Shown: piece by piece, positions 28,876-38,133 of the stretch
How the letters are laid out: the number at the start of each line of letters is the position of its first letter
How positions within the stretch are numbered: position 1 is the first letter of the stretch
Assembly: GCF_900454865.1 (NCBI RefSeq)
Contig: NZ_UGTV01000015.1
Coordinates: forward strand, 496,001 to 560,000
From: Pasteurella canis
GTDB lineage: Bacteria > Pseudomonadota > Gammaproteobacteria > Enterobacterales > Pasteurellaceae
DNA: 64,000 bases
Direction: 5' to 3'
Notes under the pieces: generated by a model
Seen by the model: the letters and a program-made list of their open reading frames with translations, nothing else
What the model was told of the DNA's origin: nothing
Databases searched by the model: none
Made by a program: the position numbers and the translations under genes

Positions 28876-29399
28876 TCTGTAAATTTTGAAACAATATGTA
28901 AAAATTAAGTCAATAATTGTAAGTATTTCATTTGAAATGAATGTGAAGTGATTTTAGCATATTCAAATATTATTGCGTTGGAAATTTTTTAATCAGCAAG
29001 AGTTTTATTTAAGTTAGAAAAAGAAGTGCGTTTTTTTCAATTATGCAGTTAGTTTCTTATTTGTTTTTGAGCATTTTTGATGTTTTTTTGCTTAAAAAAT
29101 AAGCGCAAAATATAAAAGAATTTGATTTTATGGGATGAAGATAGGATAATATAGGTACTTTTGAAACTTTCTTTATGTGGTTTATTTTAATAAGAGAAAG
29201 AATTTGTCAAAAGAAATTCAGGCAAATTCCAGCCTTGTAAAATGTAAAGACTTAGACTAAGTAGATTAAAAAGAGTTCACTTTCTAATTGAAAAAGTTTA
29301 AGATGAGAAAGAACACAATACTTTGTGTTTCTAAGTTTTAATCAAATTAAGACTTAGTTTTTATTTAAAAGATGACTAAATGATAAGAGGATCATCCAA
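28876..29399. other. Non-coding gap between ydiJ and ompA
   Basis: This 524-bp AT-rich gap between divergent genes has no credible ORF. TTGAAA at 29161 with TATTTT 16 bp later (29183-29188) is a plausible promoter, which would give an ompA leader of about 200 nt. A hairpin-prone stretch AGAACACAA...TTGTGTTTCT lies at 29312-29333, and related GACTTAG words occur at 29248 and 29351. The ompA ribosome binding site is AGAGGATC. Confidence 0.45.
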
Positions 29400-30434
29400 A
29401 TGAAAAAAACTGCAATCGCATTGACTATTGCTGCACTAGCAGCAGCTTCAGTAGCACAAGCCGCTCCACAAGCTAATACTTTCTATGTAGGTGCTAAAGC
29501 GGGTTGGGCATCTTTCCACGATGGTTTAAATGCATTTAAACCGACACTTGATGTTAAACGTAACTCTGTGACTTACGGTGTATTTGGTGGTTATCAAATC
29601 ACTGATAATTTTGCAGTTGAATTAGGTTACGATGATTTCGGTCGTGCTAAAGTTAAATCTAAAACTAATGGCTTAACTTATGGAAAACACACTAATCATG
29701 GTACACATTTAAGCTTAAAAGCTAGCTACCCTGTATTAGACGGTTTAGATGTATATGCGCGTGTAGGTGCAGCACTAATTCGTTCAGACTATAAAATTGC
29801 GGATGAAGTTACTCAAGTTCCAAATAGTGTATATGTACGTAATCATAGCTTAAAAGTCTCTCCAGTATTTGCTGGTGGTGTAGAGTATGCATTTATTCCT
29901 GAGTTAGCAGCACGTATCGAATACCAATGGGTTAAAGGTGTTGGTAAATATAAAGATGCTAACGGCAACCGTTTAGACTATACGCCAAGTATTGGTGCTG
30001 TAACTGCTGGTTTATCATACCGTTTCGGTCAAGCAGTTGCTATGCCAGAAATTGTGAGCAAAACATTTACATTAAACTCTGATGTAACTTTCGGTTTCGA
30101 TAAAGCTGATTTAAAACCAGCTGCACAAAATGTGTTAGATGGTATCTATGGTGAAATCGCACAATTAAAATCTGCTTCAGTGGCAGTTGCTGGTTACACT
30201 GACCGTTTAGGTTCTGATGCTTACAACTTAAAATTATCTCAACGCCGTGCTGACACAGTAGCTAACTATTTAGTGGCTAAAGGTGTTGCACAAAATGCGA
30301 TCATGGCAACTGGTCATGGTGAAGCTAACCCTGTAACTGGTAACAAATGTGACTCAGTTAAAGGTCGTAAAGCACTTATCGCGTGTTTAGCTGACGATCG
30401 TCGCGTTGAAATCGCTGTTAAAGGTAACAAATAA
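29400..30434 (+). CDS. ompA: Outer-membrane protein A (P5-like porin/adhesin)
   Basis: OmpA ties the outer membrane to peptidoglycan; the Pasteurellaceae homologue P5 is an abundant surface adhesin. The 344-aa precursor has a signal peptide cleaved after AQA (residue 21). An eight-stranded beta-barrel domain spans about 25-205 (FYVGAKAGW, YRFGQ). The C-terminal OmpA peptidoglycan-binding domain contains the NLKLSQRRADTVANYL motif and a Cys pair (KCDSVKG, LIACLADDRRVE). Base use shifts towards a few preferred codons, as in highly expressed genes. Confidence 0.96.
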   Translation: MKKTAIALTIAALAAASVAQAAPQANTFYVGAKAGWASFHDGLNAFKPTLDVKRNSVTYGVFGGYQITDNFAVELGYDDFGRAKVKSKTNGLTYGKHTNHGTHLSLKASYPVLDGLDVYARVGAALIRSDYKIADEVTQVPNSVYVRNHSLKVSPVFAGGVEYAFIPELAARIEYQWVKGVGKYKDANGNRLDYTPSIGAVTAGLSYRFGQAVAMPEIVSKTFTLNSDVTFGFDKADLKPAAQNVLDGIYGEIAQLKSASVAVAGYTDRLGSDAYNLKLSQRRADTVANYLVAKGVAQNAIMATGHGEANPVTGNKCDSVKGRKALIACLADDRRVEIAVKGNK

Positions 30435-30464
30435 TTAATTTGTTAAGTCTATAGCAAGAATTTT

Positions 30465-30500
30465 AAAAGACCTAAACCTATTGTTTAGGTCTTTTCTTTT
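30465..30500 (+). terminator. Terminator of ompA
   Basis: A 13-bp perfect stem AAAAGACCTAAAC / GTTTAGGTCTTTT with a five-base loop and a T-rich tail lies 30 bp after the ompA stop. It ends about 35 bp before lemA. Confidence 0.92.
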
Positions 30501-30534
30501 ATTAATTGAGATTAAATTTTTAAGGAATGTTGAA

Positions 30535-31116
30535 ATGAAAAAGTGGATTGTATTGATCTTAGTCGCTATTGTAGCTGGTTTTACTGTAATGACTAGCTAC
30601 AATGGGTTAGTGAAAGCAGAGGAAGAAATTGATTCTGTTTGGGCAAATGTAGAATCAGCATATCAACGTCGAGCAGACTTAATTCCAAATTTAGTAAACA
30701 CTGTTAAAGGACAGGCGAATTTTGAACAAGACACTTTAACTAAAGTTACAGAAGCTCGAGCGAAAGCATCACAAACTAAAATTGATCCGTCGAATCTTTC
30801 TGAAGAACAGCTTGTTAAATTTCAACAAAATCAAAATGAAGTAGGTTCAGCATTGTCTCGTTTATTAGTGACAGTTGAACAATATCCTGCATTACGAGCT
30901 AATGAAGGATTTATGAATTTACAAGCACAACTTGAAGGCACAGAAAATAGAATTAATGTTGCACGTAATAAATTTAATGAAGCGGCCCGTTTATATAATC
31001 AAAAAGTACGTCAGTTTCCTACAAAGTTAGTTGCGATGATTTTCAGTTTTAAAGAAAAACCATATTTTAAATCAGTAGAAGGGGCAGAAAATGCGCCTGC
31101 AGTTAATTTTAATTAA
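30535..31116 (+). CDS. lemA: LemA family membrane protein
   Basis: This is a 193-aa LemA-family protein. One N-terminal membrane helix (residues 4-20) is followed by a long alpha-helical, coiled-coil-rich domain with the family segments ESAYQRRADLIPNLVNTVKG and NRINVARNKFNEAARLYN. The start at 30535 has AAGGA upstream; an in-frame extension reaches into the ompA terminator and is rejected. The molecular role of LemA is not established. It is the first gene of a three-gene cluster with two TPM-domain proteins. Confidence 0.9.
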   Translation: MKKWIVLILVAIVAGFTVMTSYNGLVKAEEEIDSVWANVESAYQRRADLIPNLVNTVKGQANFEQDTLTKVTEARAKASQTKIDPSNLSEEQLVKFQQNQNEVGSALSRLLVTVEQYPALRANEGFMNLQAQLEGTENRINVARNKFNEAARLYNQKVRQFPTKLVAMIFSFKEKPYFKSVEGAENAPAVNFN

Positions 31117-31135
31117 TCATTGAAGAAAATACGAT

Positions 31136-31585
31136 ATGCCTTTATTTTCACGAATTCCAATTAATAAAACGCAAGTTGAGAAAGCTATTTCTCAACTTGA
31201 AACCCAAACATCAGCTGAATTACGTGTTTATATTGAACGGAAAATTCCTAAAAAAACGTCATCTAAAACGGGTGTGGCACGTGCATTAGTGATTTTTAAT
31301 GATCTAGAAATGTATGAAACACAAGCGAGAAATGCGGTACTCATTTATGTCGCTTTTAAAGATCACCAATGTTCAATTATCGGTGACCAAGGTATTCATC
31401 AATATGTTGGTGAACAATTCTGGCAGCAACAATGTGATGTTATGGTCAATTATTTTCGTCAAGGTGAATATACTCAAGGTATTGTTACGGCAATTGAAAA
31501 TATAGGAAAAGAGCTTGCATTATATTTTCCTATTCAACCAAATGATAAGAATGAATTAGACAATGAGGTGATTATCAATGGTTAA
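31136..31585 (+). CDS. TPM-domain protein, cytosolic
   Basis: This 149-aa protein has a TPM (TLP18.3/Psb32/MOLO-1) domain and no signal peptide or membrane segment. The segment starting INKTQVEKAISQLETQTSAE leads into LRVYIERK, and AVLIYVAFKDHQCSIIGDQG matches the first half of the domain. Its end overlaps the next TPM gene by eight bases. Related protein pairs next to lemA occur in many proteobacteria; the biochemical role is unknown, although phosphatase activity has been reported for plant TPM proteins. Confidence 0.8.
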   Translation: MPLFSRIPINKTQVEKAISQLETQTSAELRVYIERKIPKKTSSKTGVARALVIFNDLEMYETQARNAVLIYVAFKDHQCSIIGDQGIHQYVGEQFWQQQCDVMVNYFRQGEYTQGIVTAIENIGKELALYFPIQPNDKNELDNEVIING

Positions 31586-32345
31586 ATGGCTAAAAAGTGT
31601 GGTCATTTTTTTCTCTTTTTTCTTTACATTATCCGCTTTTGCAGCACAATTTCCACCTTCGCCGAATCCGTTCCAATATATTAATGATTACACCAACACA
31701 TTATCGGCTAGCGAGAAAGGGGCATTAGAGCAAAAATTAATTGATTATAGTAAAGAGACTAGTTCGCAAATTGCGGTAGTTATCATTCCTTCAACGGCAG
31801 AATATGAGATTTCGCAATATACATTTGAGCTCGGTGATAAATGGGGGATTGGGCGTAAGCAATTGAATAATGGTGTATTAATGTTGATTGCTAAAGATGA
31901 CCGTAAAATGTTTATCGGTATTGGACAAGGTTTAGAAGGGATACTGCCCGATGCCTTTTTATCTCAACTTATTCGTCATCAAATTACACCTTATTTTAAA
32001 CAAGGTCAGTATGCAGAAGGGATTAATAACGGTTTAAACTACATTATTGCAACTAGCAAAGGCGAGTTTGATCCAAACCAAGTCGTAGATGATGACAGTT
32101 GGGAAGATTATATTCCAATTTTTATGGTCGTTGTATTCATCTTATTTGTTGTATTAAGCGACTTACGTGCAACACCTTATGTTAGCCCAACGGGGCATAA
32201 TTCATCACGTAGAAGCACTACACTCGGGCGCAGCAGTAATTATCGTGGCGGTGGTGGTTTCGGTGGATTTGGCGGCGGTAGCGGATCTGGTGGTGGATTC
32301 GGCGGTGGCAGTTTCGGTGGCGGTGGTGCAGGCGGTAGCTGGTAA
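31578..32345 (+). CDS. TPM-domain envelope protein with Gly-rich tail (YgcG-like)
   Basis: The 255-aa precursor has a signal peptide (cleavage near AFA, residue 22). A periplasmic TPM domain spans about 30-150 (YINDYTNTLSASEKGALE, QIAVVIIP, GVLMLIAKDDRKMFIGIGQGLEG). One membrane helix at about 176-194 (IPIFMVVVFILFVVL) is followed by a C-terminal tail made almost only of Gly, Ser and Phe after residue 220. The architecture equals E. coli YgcG. It is translationally coupled to the preceding TPM gene and belongs to the lemA cluster. Confidence 0.85.
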   Translation: MVKWLKSVVIFFSFFFTLSAFAAQFPPSPNPFQYINDYTNTLSASEKGALEQKLIDYSKETSSQIAVVIIPSTAEYEISQYTFELGDKWGIGRKQLNNGVLMLIAKDDRKMFIGIGQGLEGILPDAFLSQLIRHQITPYFKQGQYAEGINNGLNYIIATSKGEFDPNQVVDDDSWEDYIPIFMVVVFILFVVLSDLRATPYVSPTGHNSSRRSTTLGRSSNYRGGGGFGGFGGGSGSGGGFGGGSFGGGGAGGSW

Positions 32346-32429
32346 ATAGTTGATTATTCCAGTCGGGTTATTGGTCAGTTTTTTTCTCTGTGTTACAATA
32401 CGACCGTTTACTTACTTTTGAGGATAATT

Positions 32430-32759
32430 ATGGAAACCTTAGATAAAATCAAAAAACAAATCAGCGAAAACCCTATTCTTATTTATATGAAAGGCTCACC
32501 AAAATTCCCATCTTGTGGCTTTTCTGCGCGTGCAGTAGAAGCATTGATGCATTGCAAAGTGCCTTTTGGTTATGTTGACATTTTACAGCACCCAGATATT
32601 CGTGCTGAATTACCCGCATATGCAAACTGGCCAACATTCCCACAATTATGGGTTGAAGGTGAGCTAGTCGGTGGTTGTGACATTATGTTAGAAATGTTCC
32701 AGCAAGGTGAACTACAAACATTATTAGCTGAAGTCGCAGCAAAACATCCACAAGAATAA
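32430..32759 (+). CDS. grxD: Monothiol glutaredoxin (Grx4 type)
   Basis: GrxD binds a [2Fe-2S] cluster with glutathione and moves Fe-S clusters between proteins. The protein is 109 aa from the ATG at 32430, which has GAGGA upstream; a TTG four codons earlier is rejected. The monothiol active site CGFS has Cys29, followed by WPTFPQLWVEGELVGGCDI, the glutathione-binding TVP-like and GG segments. It is a stand-alone gene with its own terminator. Confidence 0.96.
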   Translation: METLDKIKKQISENPILIYMKGSPKFPSCGFSARAVEALMHCKVPFGYVDILQHPDIRAELPAYANWPTFPQLWVEGELVGGCDIMLEMFQQGELQTLLAEVAAKHPQE

Positions 32760-32765
32760 TATCTC

Positions 32766-32797
32766 AAAACCCGCAATTCTGCGGGTTTTTCTTTTTT
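32766..32797 (+). terminator. Terminator of grxD
   Basis: AAAACCCGCA / TGCGGGTTTT forms a 10-bp stem with a four-base loop, followed by a T-rich run, seven bases after the stop codon. Confidence 0.92.
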
Positions 32798-32870
32798 CAA
32801 CTCACATCACAAACAAAGAATAACTTGTTATAATTCATTGTCAAAATTAACTGCACTTTTAGAGAGTTTT

Positions 32871-33323
32871 ATGTCCTTACAGTTTAATTCCGTCGCATTA
32901 TTATTAGTTGTATTAATTTTACTCGGTGTATTGAGTAATAACAGTTCAGTGACGATTTCAGCTGCAATTTTGTTATTAATGCAACAAACATTTTTAGCGC
33001 AATATATTCCATTTATGGAAAAAAATGGCATCACCATTGGGATCATTATTCTGACGATTGGCGTATTGAGTCCGATTGTTTCAGGTAAAATTCAATTACC
33101 TGATGTTACGATCTTTTTGAATTGGAAAATGTGGCTGGCTATCGTTGTGGGATTATTAGTGGCGTGGCTTGGTGGACGTGGCGTTGGATTAATGGGCGCA
33201 CAGCCTGTATTATTGACGGGGCTATTAATTGGAACAATTTTAGGCGTTGCTTTTGCTGGTGGCATTCCAGTTGGACCATTAATTGCGGCGGGCATTCTTT
33301 CGTTATTTTTAGGTAAATCATAA
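32871..33323 (+). CDS. yeaL: DUF441 (UPF0756, YeaL-like) membrane protein
   Basis: This is a 150-aa inner-membrane protein with four to five hydrophobic segments. It matches the YeaL family in the conserved segments [31 protein letters not shown] and [14 protein letters not shown] took the ATG at 32871 with AGAGAG upstream; the frame extends 11 codons further without a better signal. The function is unknown. It is followed 20 bp later by the DUF423 gene, so the two are likely cotranscribed. Confidence 0.88.
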   Translation: MSLQFNSVALLLVVLILLGVLSNNSSVTISAAILLLMQQTFLAQYIPFMEKNGITIGIIILTIGVLSPIVSGKIQLPDVTIFLNWKMWLAIVVGLLVAWLGGRGVGLMGAQPVLLTGLLIGTILGVAFAGGIPVGPLIAAGILSLFLGKS

Positions 33324-33343
33324 AGTGAAATAAGGAACAATCG

Positions 33344-33721
33344 ATGAAAAATAAATGGTTATTTATTTCTGCATTAAGTGGATTTTTTTGTATCGCATTT
33401 GGTGCATTTGCAGCGCATGGCTTAGAAAAAACACTTTCACTACAAGCCCTTGCGTGGATCGACACTGGTTTAAAATATCAAATGTTCCATACAGTCGCAT
33501 TGATGGTGCTTGGTGCTTTACAGTCTTATTTACGTATTGATTGTGACAGATGCATTTCTGTGATTGGCACAACTTGGTCATTTGGCATCTTGCTTTTTAG
33601 TGGCAGCTTATATTTATTAGCATTAGGTGCAAGCAAAGCCTTAGTATGGGCAACACCGATTGGCGGAACATTATTTTTAATTGGTTGGGCAGCATTAGCA
33701 TATCGAAGTATTAAAAATTAA
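33344..33721 (+). CDS. ygdD: DUF423 (UPF0382, YgdD-like) membrane protein
   Basis: This 125-aa inner-membrane protein has four predicted helices and the DUF423 signature GAFAAHGLEKTL (about 21-32) plus KYQMFHTVAL and FSGSLYLLALG. The ribosome binding site is AATAAGGA. The role is not established. The gene sits five bases before hrpA and is probably part of the same transcript as yeaL-like and hrpA. Confidence 0.88.
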   Translation: MKNKWLFISALSGFFCIAFGAFAAHGLEKTLSLQALAWIDTGLKYQMFHTVALMVLGALQSYLRIDCDRCISVIGTTWSFGILLFSGSLYLLALGASKALVWATPIGGTLFLIGWAALAYRSIKN

Positions 33722-33726
33722 GTGAT

Positions 33727-36700
33727 ATGAAGAAGAATTTAAGAAAAATAGAATTTAGCACGTTACAAAAATCCCTATTATCAGAACTGAATGAAGTAAT
33801 GAATAGCGATTATCGTCAGCTGTTGGCTCGAATTAAAGGCATTAGTAATATTAAAAATGAACAAGCGCAACAAGCAGTCGCAGCTGAAATTCAGTCACAA
33901 ATCCAGTTAGCACAGGAACGCTTAAATCAGCGTAAAAGTGCGGTTAAAAATATTGAGTTTCCTGAAAACCTCCCTGTAAGTCAGCGTAAAGAAGAAATCC
34001 AAAAACTAATTACACAACATCAAGTAGTGGTGATTGCTGGTGAAACGGGGTCAGGAAAAACAACTCAATTACCGAAAATGTGTTTGGCGTTAGGTCTAGG
34101 CACAAAAGGCTTAATTGGCCATACGCAACCTCGCCGTATTGCAGCTCGTTCAGTGGCAACACGTATCGCAGAAGAATTAAACACTGAACTTGGCGATTTA
34201 GTCGGTTATAAAGTCCGTTTTACGGATCAAATCAGTGAAAATACGATGGTCAAATTGATGACTGATGGTATTCTATTAGCCGAAATTCAAAGCGATCGCT
34301 TTTTAAATCAATATGATACGTTAATCATTGATGAAGCCCATGAACGCAGTTTAAATAATGATTTCATTCTTGGGTATTTAAAACAGCTTTTACCAAAACG
34401 CCCTGATCTTAAGGTGATCATCACTTCTGCAACAATTGATGTAGAGCGTTTTTCCAAACATTTTAATAATGCGCCAATTATTGAGGTCTCGGGTAGAACT
34501 TATCCCGTTGAAGTGCGTTATCGTCCCGTTGTTGAAACTGAAGAGCAAGATCAATTGCAAGCTATTTTAGATGCAGTAGATGAGTTACAAACTGAAGGAC
34601 GCGGCGATATTCTGATCTTTATGAATGGTGAACGTGAAATTCGTGATACTGCTGAAGCCTTGCAAAAACAGGATTTAAAACACACTGAAATTCTACCGCT
34701 CTTTGCTCGTTTATCAGCACAAGAACAGAATAAAATTTTTAATCCATCTGGCTTAAATCGCATTGTGCTTGCAACCAACGTAGCTGAAACCTCGCTAACT
34801 GTGCCTGGTATTAAATATGTGATTGATCCTGGTACAGCGCGTATTTCCCGTTATAGTTACCGCACTAAAGTACAACGTTTACCAATTGAGCCGATTTCTC
34901 AGGCTTCGGCAAATCAGCGTAAGGGGCGTTGTGGCCGTGTAAGTGAAGGGATTTGTATCCGCTTGTATTCAGAAGATGACTTTAATAGCCGTCCTGAATT
35001 TACTGATCCTGAAATTTTACGCACCAATCTTGCTTCGGTTATTTTACAAATGACCGCACTTGGATTGGATGATATTGATGCGTTCCCTTTTGTAGATGCC
35101 CCTGATAAACGTAATATTCAAGATGGGATCAAGCTATTAGAAGAATTAGAGGCTTTCCATTTCGTCAAAGCAAAATTTGGTGAAAGACGTCAATTAACGC
35201 AAGTAGGTAGACAGTTAGCACAGTTGCCTGTTGACCCTCGTTTGGCAAAAATGTTGTTGACCGCAGTCAAATTGAATTGTTTACACGAAGTGATGATTAT
35301 TGTTTCGGCGTTATCGATTCAAGATCCACGTGAGCGACCACAAGAGAAACAACAGTCAGCAGATGATAAACATCGCCGTTTTGCGGATAAAAAATCAGAT
35401 TTTCTAGCCTTTTTAAATTTATGGCAATTTATTCAAACTCAGCAAAAAGAACTTTCTAAAAATCAATTTCGCCGTTTATGTCAAAAGGATTATTTGAACT
35501 ATTTAAGAATCCGTGAATGGCAGGATATTTATCATCAAATTCGTCTCACTGTGCGTGAAATGGGGCTGCCAATAAATTCTCAGCCAGCAGAATATTCACA
35601 AATTCACACCGCACTTTTAAGTGGTTTGCTATCGCATATCGGGATGAAAGAAAGTGAAAAACAGCAGTATTTAGGTGCTCGCAATGCGCATTTTGCTATT
35701 TTCCCTAGCTCCGTTTTATTTAAGAAACAGCCGAAATGGTGTATGGCTGCTGAACTTGTGGAAACCTCAAGACTTTGGGGACGAATGGTTGCTGATATTG
35801 ATCCAGAATGGATAGAGCCATTAGCTACGCACTTGATTAAAAAATCCTATGCTGAGCCTCGTTGGTTAAAATCCAGAGGTGCAGTCATAGCAGATGAAAA
35901 AGTGAGCTTGTATGGTGTGCCGATTGTTGCTAGCCGCTCAGTGAATTATGGCTCGATAGATCCACAAATGAGCCGCGAAATTTTTATTCAATCTGCATTA
36001 GTCGAAGGGGATTGGTTTACCAAGCATAAGTTTTTTCACCAAAATCGCCAATTAATCCGCGAAATTGAGGATTTAGAACACAAAAGTCGTCGCCGTGATA
36101 TTTTGGTGGATGAACGCACCTTGTTTGAGTTTTATGACCAGCGTATTGGTACGGAAGTAGTGTCGCAACGCCATTTTGATAGCTGGTGGAAAAAAGTCAG
36201 CCAACAAGACCCTGAATTACTCAATTTTGAAAAAGCCTTTTTAACTAAAGAAGATGCCGAACAAGTGAGTGAGTTGGATTTCCCGAATTTCTGGCATCAA
36301 GGCAATTTAAAATTCAAGCTCAGCTATCAATTTGAACCTGGTACTGATGCCGATGGTGTGACGGTACATATTCCATTACCTTTATTAAACCAAGTAGAAA
36401 TGAAAGGGTTTGATTGGCAAATTCCGGGCTTGCGCAAAGAGTTGATTATTGCATTAATCAAGTCCCTACCAAAATCTTTACGCCGTAATTTTGTGCCAGC
36501 ACCAAATTATGCTGAGGCATTTTTAGGGCGAGTAAAACCGCTTGAAAAGCCGATTTTAGAAAGCCTGATTTATGAACTGCGTCGAATGACAGGTGTGAGT
36601 GTTGAGCCTGAAAGTTGGCAATTAGATCAGTTACCAAGTCATTTAAAAATGACGTTCCGAGTGATTGATGATAAAGGTAAAAAAATTGCTGAATCAATGG

Positions 36701-37638
36701 ATTTAGATAGCCTGAAATTCCAATTAAAAGATCAGGTTCAAGAAAGTATTTCTGCGGTGGCAGATGATGGTATCGAGCAAAGTGGTATCCACGTTTGGAA
36801 CTTCGACAGCTTGCCACAATGTTATGAGCAGAAAAAACGAGGCTTTACGGTGAAAGCTTTCCCTGCGATTGTCGATGAAAAAGAAGCAGTAGGGATTAAA
36901 TTATTTGAAACGGAATTTGAGCAGCAGGTCGCAATGCAACAGGGATTACGCCGACTACTATTACTCAATGTACCTTCACCGATTAAATATCTACACGAAA
37001 AACTGCCTAATAAATCGAAACTTGGCTTGTATTTCACACCGTTTGGGCGAGTATTGGATTTGATTGACGATTGTATTGCCTGTGCCGTAGATAAGCTGAT
37101 TACCGATTTTGGTGGATTGGTTTGGAATGAAACGGATTTTGATAAATTGCGTGATTTTATTCGTGAAAACCTAAATGAAACCACCGTTGAAATTGCCAAA
37201 CAGGTGGAACAAATTTTGACTTTAACTTATGAGCTTAACAAACGCTTAAAAGGCAAAATGGATTTCACTATGGCATTTGCGTTATCTGATATCAAAGCCC
37301 AGTTAAATGGTTTGATTTATCAAGGCTTTGTACAAAAAACAGGGTATGCTCGTTTGAATGACTTACAACGTTATTTACAAGGTATTGATAAACGGATTGA
37401 TAAGCTCTTACAAGATGTGAATCGTGACCGTGCAGCGATGTTAAGAGTGGAACAAGTTAACCAAGCGTATCAACAACTCCTTGTAAAACTACCAAAATCT
37501 AAACCGCACTCTGATGAAGTAAAAGAAATTCCCTATATGATTGAGGAATTGCGAGTGAGCTTATTCGCCCAACAACTCGGCACAAAATACCCAATTTCAG
37601 ACAAACGGATTTTAAATGCAATTAAAGAATTGGGGTGA
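33727..37638 (+). CDS. hrpA: ATP-dependent RNA helicase HrpA
   Basis: HrpA is a DEAH-box RNA helicase implicated in mRNA processing and, more recently, in rescue of stalled or collided ribosomes. The 1303-aa length is normal. Motif I is GETGSGKT at 105-112, DEAH at 202-205, motif III SAT soon after, motif V NVAETSLTVPG and motif VI QRKGRCGR near 398. The helicase-associated and OB-like domains follow, and the long C-terminal DUF3418 region completes it. Exact uptake-signal cores occur within it at 33936, 35053 and 35608. It lies 129 bp from the tmRNA gene, also a ribosome-rescue factor. Confidence 0.96.
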   Translation: MKKNLRKIEFSTLQKSLLSELNEVMNSDYRQLLARIKGISNIKNEQAQQAVAAEIQSQIQLAQERLNQRKSAVKNIEFPENLPVSQRKEEIQKLITQHQVVVIAGETGSGKTTQLPKMCLALGLGTKGLIGHTQPRRIAARSVATRIAEELNTELGDLVGYKVRFTDQISENTMVKLMTDGILLAEIQSDRFLNQYDTLIIDEAHERSLNNDFILGYLKQLLPKRPDLKVIITSATIDVERFSKHFNNAPIIEVSGRTYPVEVRYRPVVETEEQDQLQAILDAVDELQTEGRGDILIFMNGEREIRDTAEALQKQDLKHTEILPLFARLSAQEQNKIFNPSGLNRIVLATNVAETSLTVPGIKYVIDPGTARISRYSYRTKVQRLPIEPISQASANQRKGRCGRVSEGICIRLYSEDDFNSRPEFTDPEILRTNLASVILQMTALGLDDIDAFPFVDAPDKRNIQDGIKLLEELEAFHFVKAKFGERRQLTQVGRQLAQLPVDPRLAKMLLTAVKLNCLHEVMIIVSALSIQDPRERPQEKQQSADDKHRRFADKKSDFLAFLNLWQFIQTQQKELSKNQFRRLCQKDYLNYLRIREWQDIYHQIRLTVREMGLPINSQPAEYSQIHTALLSGLLSHIGMKESEKQQYLGARNAHFAIFPSSVLFKKQPKWCMAAELVETSRLWGRMVADIDPEWIEPLATHLIKKSYAEPRWLKSRGAVIADEKVSLYGVPIVASRSVNYGSIDPQMSREIFIQSALVEGDWFTKHKFFHQNRQLIREIEDLEHKSRRRDILVDERTLFEFYDQRIGTEVVSQRHFDSWWKKVSQQDPELLNFEKAFLTKEDAEQVSELDFPNFWHQGNLKFKLSYQFEPGTDADGVTVHIPLPLLNQVEMKGFDWQIPGLRKELIIALIKSLPKSLRRNFVPAPNYAEAFLGRVKPLEKPILESLIYELRRMTGVSVEPESWQLDQLPSHLKMTFRVIDDKGKKIAESMDLDSLKFQLKDQVQESISAVADDGIEQSGIHVWNFDSLPQCYEQKKRGFTVKAFPAIVDEKEAVGIKLFETEFEQQVAMQQGLRRLLLLNVPSPIKYLHEKLPNKSKLGLYFTPFGRVLDLIDDCIACAVDKLITDFGGLVWNETDFDKLRDFIRENLNETTVEIAKQVEQILTLTYELNKRLKGKMDFTMAFALSDIKAQLNGLIYQGFVQKTGYARLNDLQRYLQGIDKRIDKLLQDVNRDRAAMLRVEQVNQAYQQLLVKLPKSKPHSDEVKEIPYMIEELRVSLFAQQLGTKYPISDKRILNAIKELG

Positions 37639-37712
37639 TCAAAAATTAAAAGGCAAATGTTTCTGCTTTTTAATTTATTTATTCTTTTTTATTCTTTTTT
37701 AGTAAATAATAA

Positions 37713-37743
37713 AAAAGCCAGAATATGCATTATTCTGGCTTTT
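37713..37743. terminator. Shared terminator of hrpA and ssrA
   Basis: A 13-bp stem AAAAGCCAGAATA / TATTCTGGCTTTT with a five-base loop serves the convergent hrpA (plus) and tmRNA (minus) transcripts. An exact inverted-orientation copy lies at 38469-38499. Confidence 0.9.
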
Positions 37744-37834
37744 ATAAACTCTTTATTTCAATTCGGTGGTGGAGCTGGCGGGAGTTGAACCCGCGTCCGA
37801 AATTACTCTACCTTCAGTACTACACGTTTAGTCT
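37713..37834 (-). repeat. Left arm of the 122-bp perfect inverted repeat at ssrA
   Basis: This arm contains nucleotides 300-367 of tmRNA (the 3' tRNA-like end) plus 54 bp of downstream sequence including the terminator. It is identical, in opposite orientation, to 38378-38499. I compared the two arms base by base and found no mismatch. Outside the arms similarity stops at once on both sides. Confidence 0.95.
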
Positions 37835-38133
37835 CGTCTTTAGTTTCATTTACCCACTGCGGACAGACACGCGATAGATAAACTAGCTTGATTCAATTTA
37901 ACGTTTCGATCCTCAAGCGGAGGCGTCCACGCGATCTCGTTTGAATTTGACTCCTCTTGATCCCCGTCTTACGAGCGGAAGCTGGGGAGAGAAGGCTATG
38001 AGCAGGTTATTAAGCTGCTAAAGCGTATTGTTCGTCGTTTGCGACTATTTTTTTGCGGTTTATTTACGAGGCCTACCGCACCTCGACGTGCACCTTGGGC
38101 TTCGCTAATCCCGTCGAATCCAGAATCAGCCCC
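37767..38133 (-). ncRNA. ssrA: tmRNA (10Sa RNA)
   Basis: This is a 367-nt transfer-messenger RNA on the minus strand. The 5' end GGGGCTGATTCTGG and 3' end CCCGCCAGCTCCACCA form the tRNA-like domain, with GGTTCAACTCC as T-arm. The tag frame reads ANDEQYALAA followed by TAATAA (complement of about 38007-38042). With SmpB it rescues stalled ribosomes and tags nascent proteins for proteolysis. Its 3' 68 nt lie within the inverted-repeat arm. Upstream sequence on the minus strand is AT-rich, with no unambiguous -35/-10 pair. Confidence 0.97.
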
